DNA of 23,141 nt from Caldilinea sp. Lineage in GTDB: Bacteria > Chloroflexota > Anaerolineae > Caldilineales > Caldilineaceae. The notes under the pieces are model-generated. The model did no database searches. It was not told the DNA's origin and was given only the letters and a program-made list of their open reading frames with translations. Below are positions 22,214-23,141 of the stretch, piece by piece. Both the position numbers and the translations under genes were made by a program. Location of the stretch: the NCBI GenBank assembly GCA_025055055.1, contig JANWYX010000438.1:1-23141 (forward strand), read 5' to 3'. Positions within the stretch are counted from its first letter, which is position 1, and each line of letters opens with the position of its first letter.

Positions 22214-23141
22214 ATGCCCTACGAGTTGACGCTTCCTCCCATCGGAAGCAAGACAGAGGAAGGCATTGTTGTCGCATGGTTCAAGCGTGAAGGCGCACCT
22301 GTTCGCAAGGGCGAGCCTTTGTTGGAAGTGCAGTTCGACAAGGTGAGCACCGAGGTGGAGTCGCCGGTCGATGGGAGCCTTCTGCAAATTCTCGCCCCGC
22401 GCGACGCCGTGATCCGCCAGGGGCAGACGCTGGCGATCCTGTTGTTGACAGAGGAGGCTGCCGTTGCGAAGGAAGCGCCAAGCGCCGCCCCTTCCACAGA
22501 GGTGGCGCAAACGACGGCGCCCGGAGCCTCAACATTCCCCGCATCGCCGGCGGCGCGCCGCCTTGCCCGAGAGTTAGGGGTCGACCTGACGCAAGTGATC
22601 CCTGCCAACGGTGAACGCATCACCGAAGAGGATGTCCGCCGCGTTGCCCAAGAGCGCAGCGACGCGGCGCCCTCTGCCCGGCCGCCCGGCGAGCCTCCTC
22701 CGCAAGAGGTGCGGGCCACGCCGCTCGCAAAGCGCATGGCGCGTGAACATGGCGTCGACCTCTCGGCTTTGCGAGGCAGCGGGCCGGGAGGCCGCATCGT
22801 GGAGCAAGATGTGCAGGCGGCGATCGAAGCGCGTGCGGCGCAAGCGCCCACGGTCACGCCACAGGTCATGCGACAACCGCTCTCTCCGATGCGCCGCGCC
22901 ATCGCCCGCCGCATGATGGAGAGCCTCCACAGCACGGCCCAGCTCACGATGACCATGCAGGCGGACGTCACTGCGCTGGTAGAGGCTCGAGAAACGTGGA
23001 AACCTGCCCTTGACGTCACCTACACCGATCTGATCGTGCGCGCTGTGGCGCTGGCACTGCGGCAACATCCTTCCATGACCGTGCGTTGGGCAGAAGACGC
23101 CGTCGAGCGTCCGGCGGAGATTCACATCGGCGTGGCCGTGG
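22214..23141 (+). CDS. acoC: Dihydrolipoamide acyltransferase E2 with two subunit-binding domains (3' end outside window)
   Basis: 309 complete codons are visible; the frame is open at the right edge. The lipoyl domain is at 1-78, with the lipoylated lysine K43 in VQFDKVSTEVESP. An Ala/Pro/Ser linker is followed by not one but two peripheral-subunit (E3)-binding domains: SPAARRLARELGVDLTQV...ITEEDVRRV (about 111-144) and TPLAKRMAREHGVDLSALRG...IVEQDVQAAI (about 168-203). After a second linker the catalytic acyltransferase domain begins (LSPMRRAIARRMMESLHSTA). The HxxxD active-site motif lies beyond the edge. The start is ATG 22214, 4 nt after the acoB TGA, with GGGGTGA as a site overlapping that stop. 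It transfers the acyl group to CoA and forms the complex core. Confidence 0.9.
   Translation, partial: MPYELTLPPIGSKTEEGIVVAWFKREGAPVRKGEPLLEVQFDKVSTEVESPVDGSLLQILAPRDAVIRQGQTLAILLLTEEAAVAKEAPSAAPSTEVAQTTAPGASTFPASPAARRLARELGVDLTQVIPANGERITEEDVRRVAQERSDAAPSARPPGEPPPQEVRATPLAKRMAREHGVDLSALRGSGPGGRIVEQDVQAAIEARAAQAPTVTPQVMRQPLSPMRRAIARRMMESLHSTAQLTMTMQADVTALVEARETWKPALDVTYTDLIVRAVALALRQHPSMTVRWAEDAVERPAEIHIGVAV

Overview
The window is chromosomal DNA from a fairly high-GC bacterium. The gene content and style fit a Chloroflexota member of the Caldilinea/Anaerolinea type: secreted proteins with a 'YLP.V' segment after the signal peptide, a lamin-tail/PLD protein, a PrsW-like membrane protein, sugar ABC uptake with a Tat-type lipoprotein, and an acetoin-type dehydrogenase. 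This placement is inferred from style and content; no rRNA gene or marker comparison was available. No tRNA, rRNA, CRISPR array, transposase or integrase was seen.

Left part (1-5188, minus strand): an envelope and proteolysis cluster, read right to left. It holds a PrsW-like multispanning protein that has lost the family's catalytic residues, a one-TM protein with a PsbP/DcrB-like extracytoplasmic part, a secreted trypsin-fold (S1C-like) protease with two Ig-like repeats and a carboxypeptidase-regulatory-like domain, and a secreted lamin-tail + phospholipase D-like protein that runs off the left edge. The first three are tightly packed. Divergent from them is a ribonuclease D with two HRDC domains (5342-6529).

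6530-7509 is a decayed stretch. It has two minus-strand coding remnants, one with a visible frameshift, and one possible 68-aa small gene with a strong, duplicated Shine-Dalgarno sequence.

7510-10272 (minus strand): lepA followed by rsmA/ksgA, two translation housekeeping genes. lepA has a TATAAT placed so that its mRNA would be leaderless.

10300-18940 (plus strand): a sugar-utilisation operon of visibly lower GC than both flanks. It comprises a LacI regulator with a textbook promoter and palindromic operator candidates, a Tat lipoprotein solute-binding protein, two permeases, a CobW/P47K-type (COG0523) GTPase and a GH116 (GBA2-like) glycosidase. It closes with a long perfect hairpin. The likely logic is import of a small glycoside, hydrolysis inside the cell by GH116, and control by the LacI protein. 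The importer ATPase is not encoded here, and the role of the metal-chaperone-type GTPase in a sugar operon is the least explained part of the window.

19003-23141 (plus strand): an acetoin/2-oxo-acid dehydrogenase operon with its own promoter: acoX-like NAD-kinase-fold protein, E1 alpha, E1 beta, and an E2 acyltransferase with two peripheral-subunit-binding domains, cut off by the right edge.
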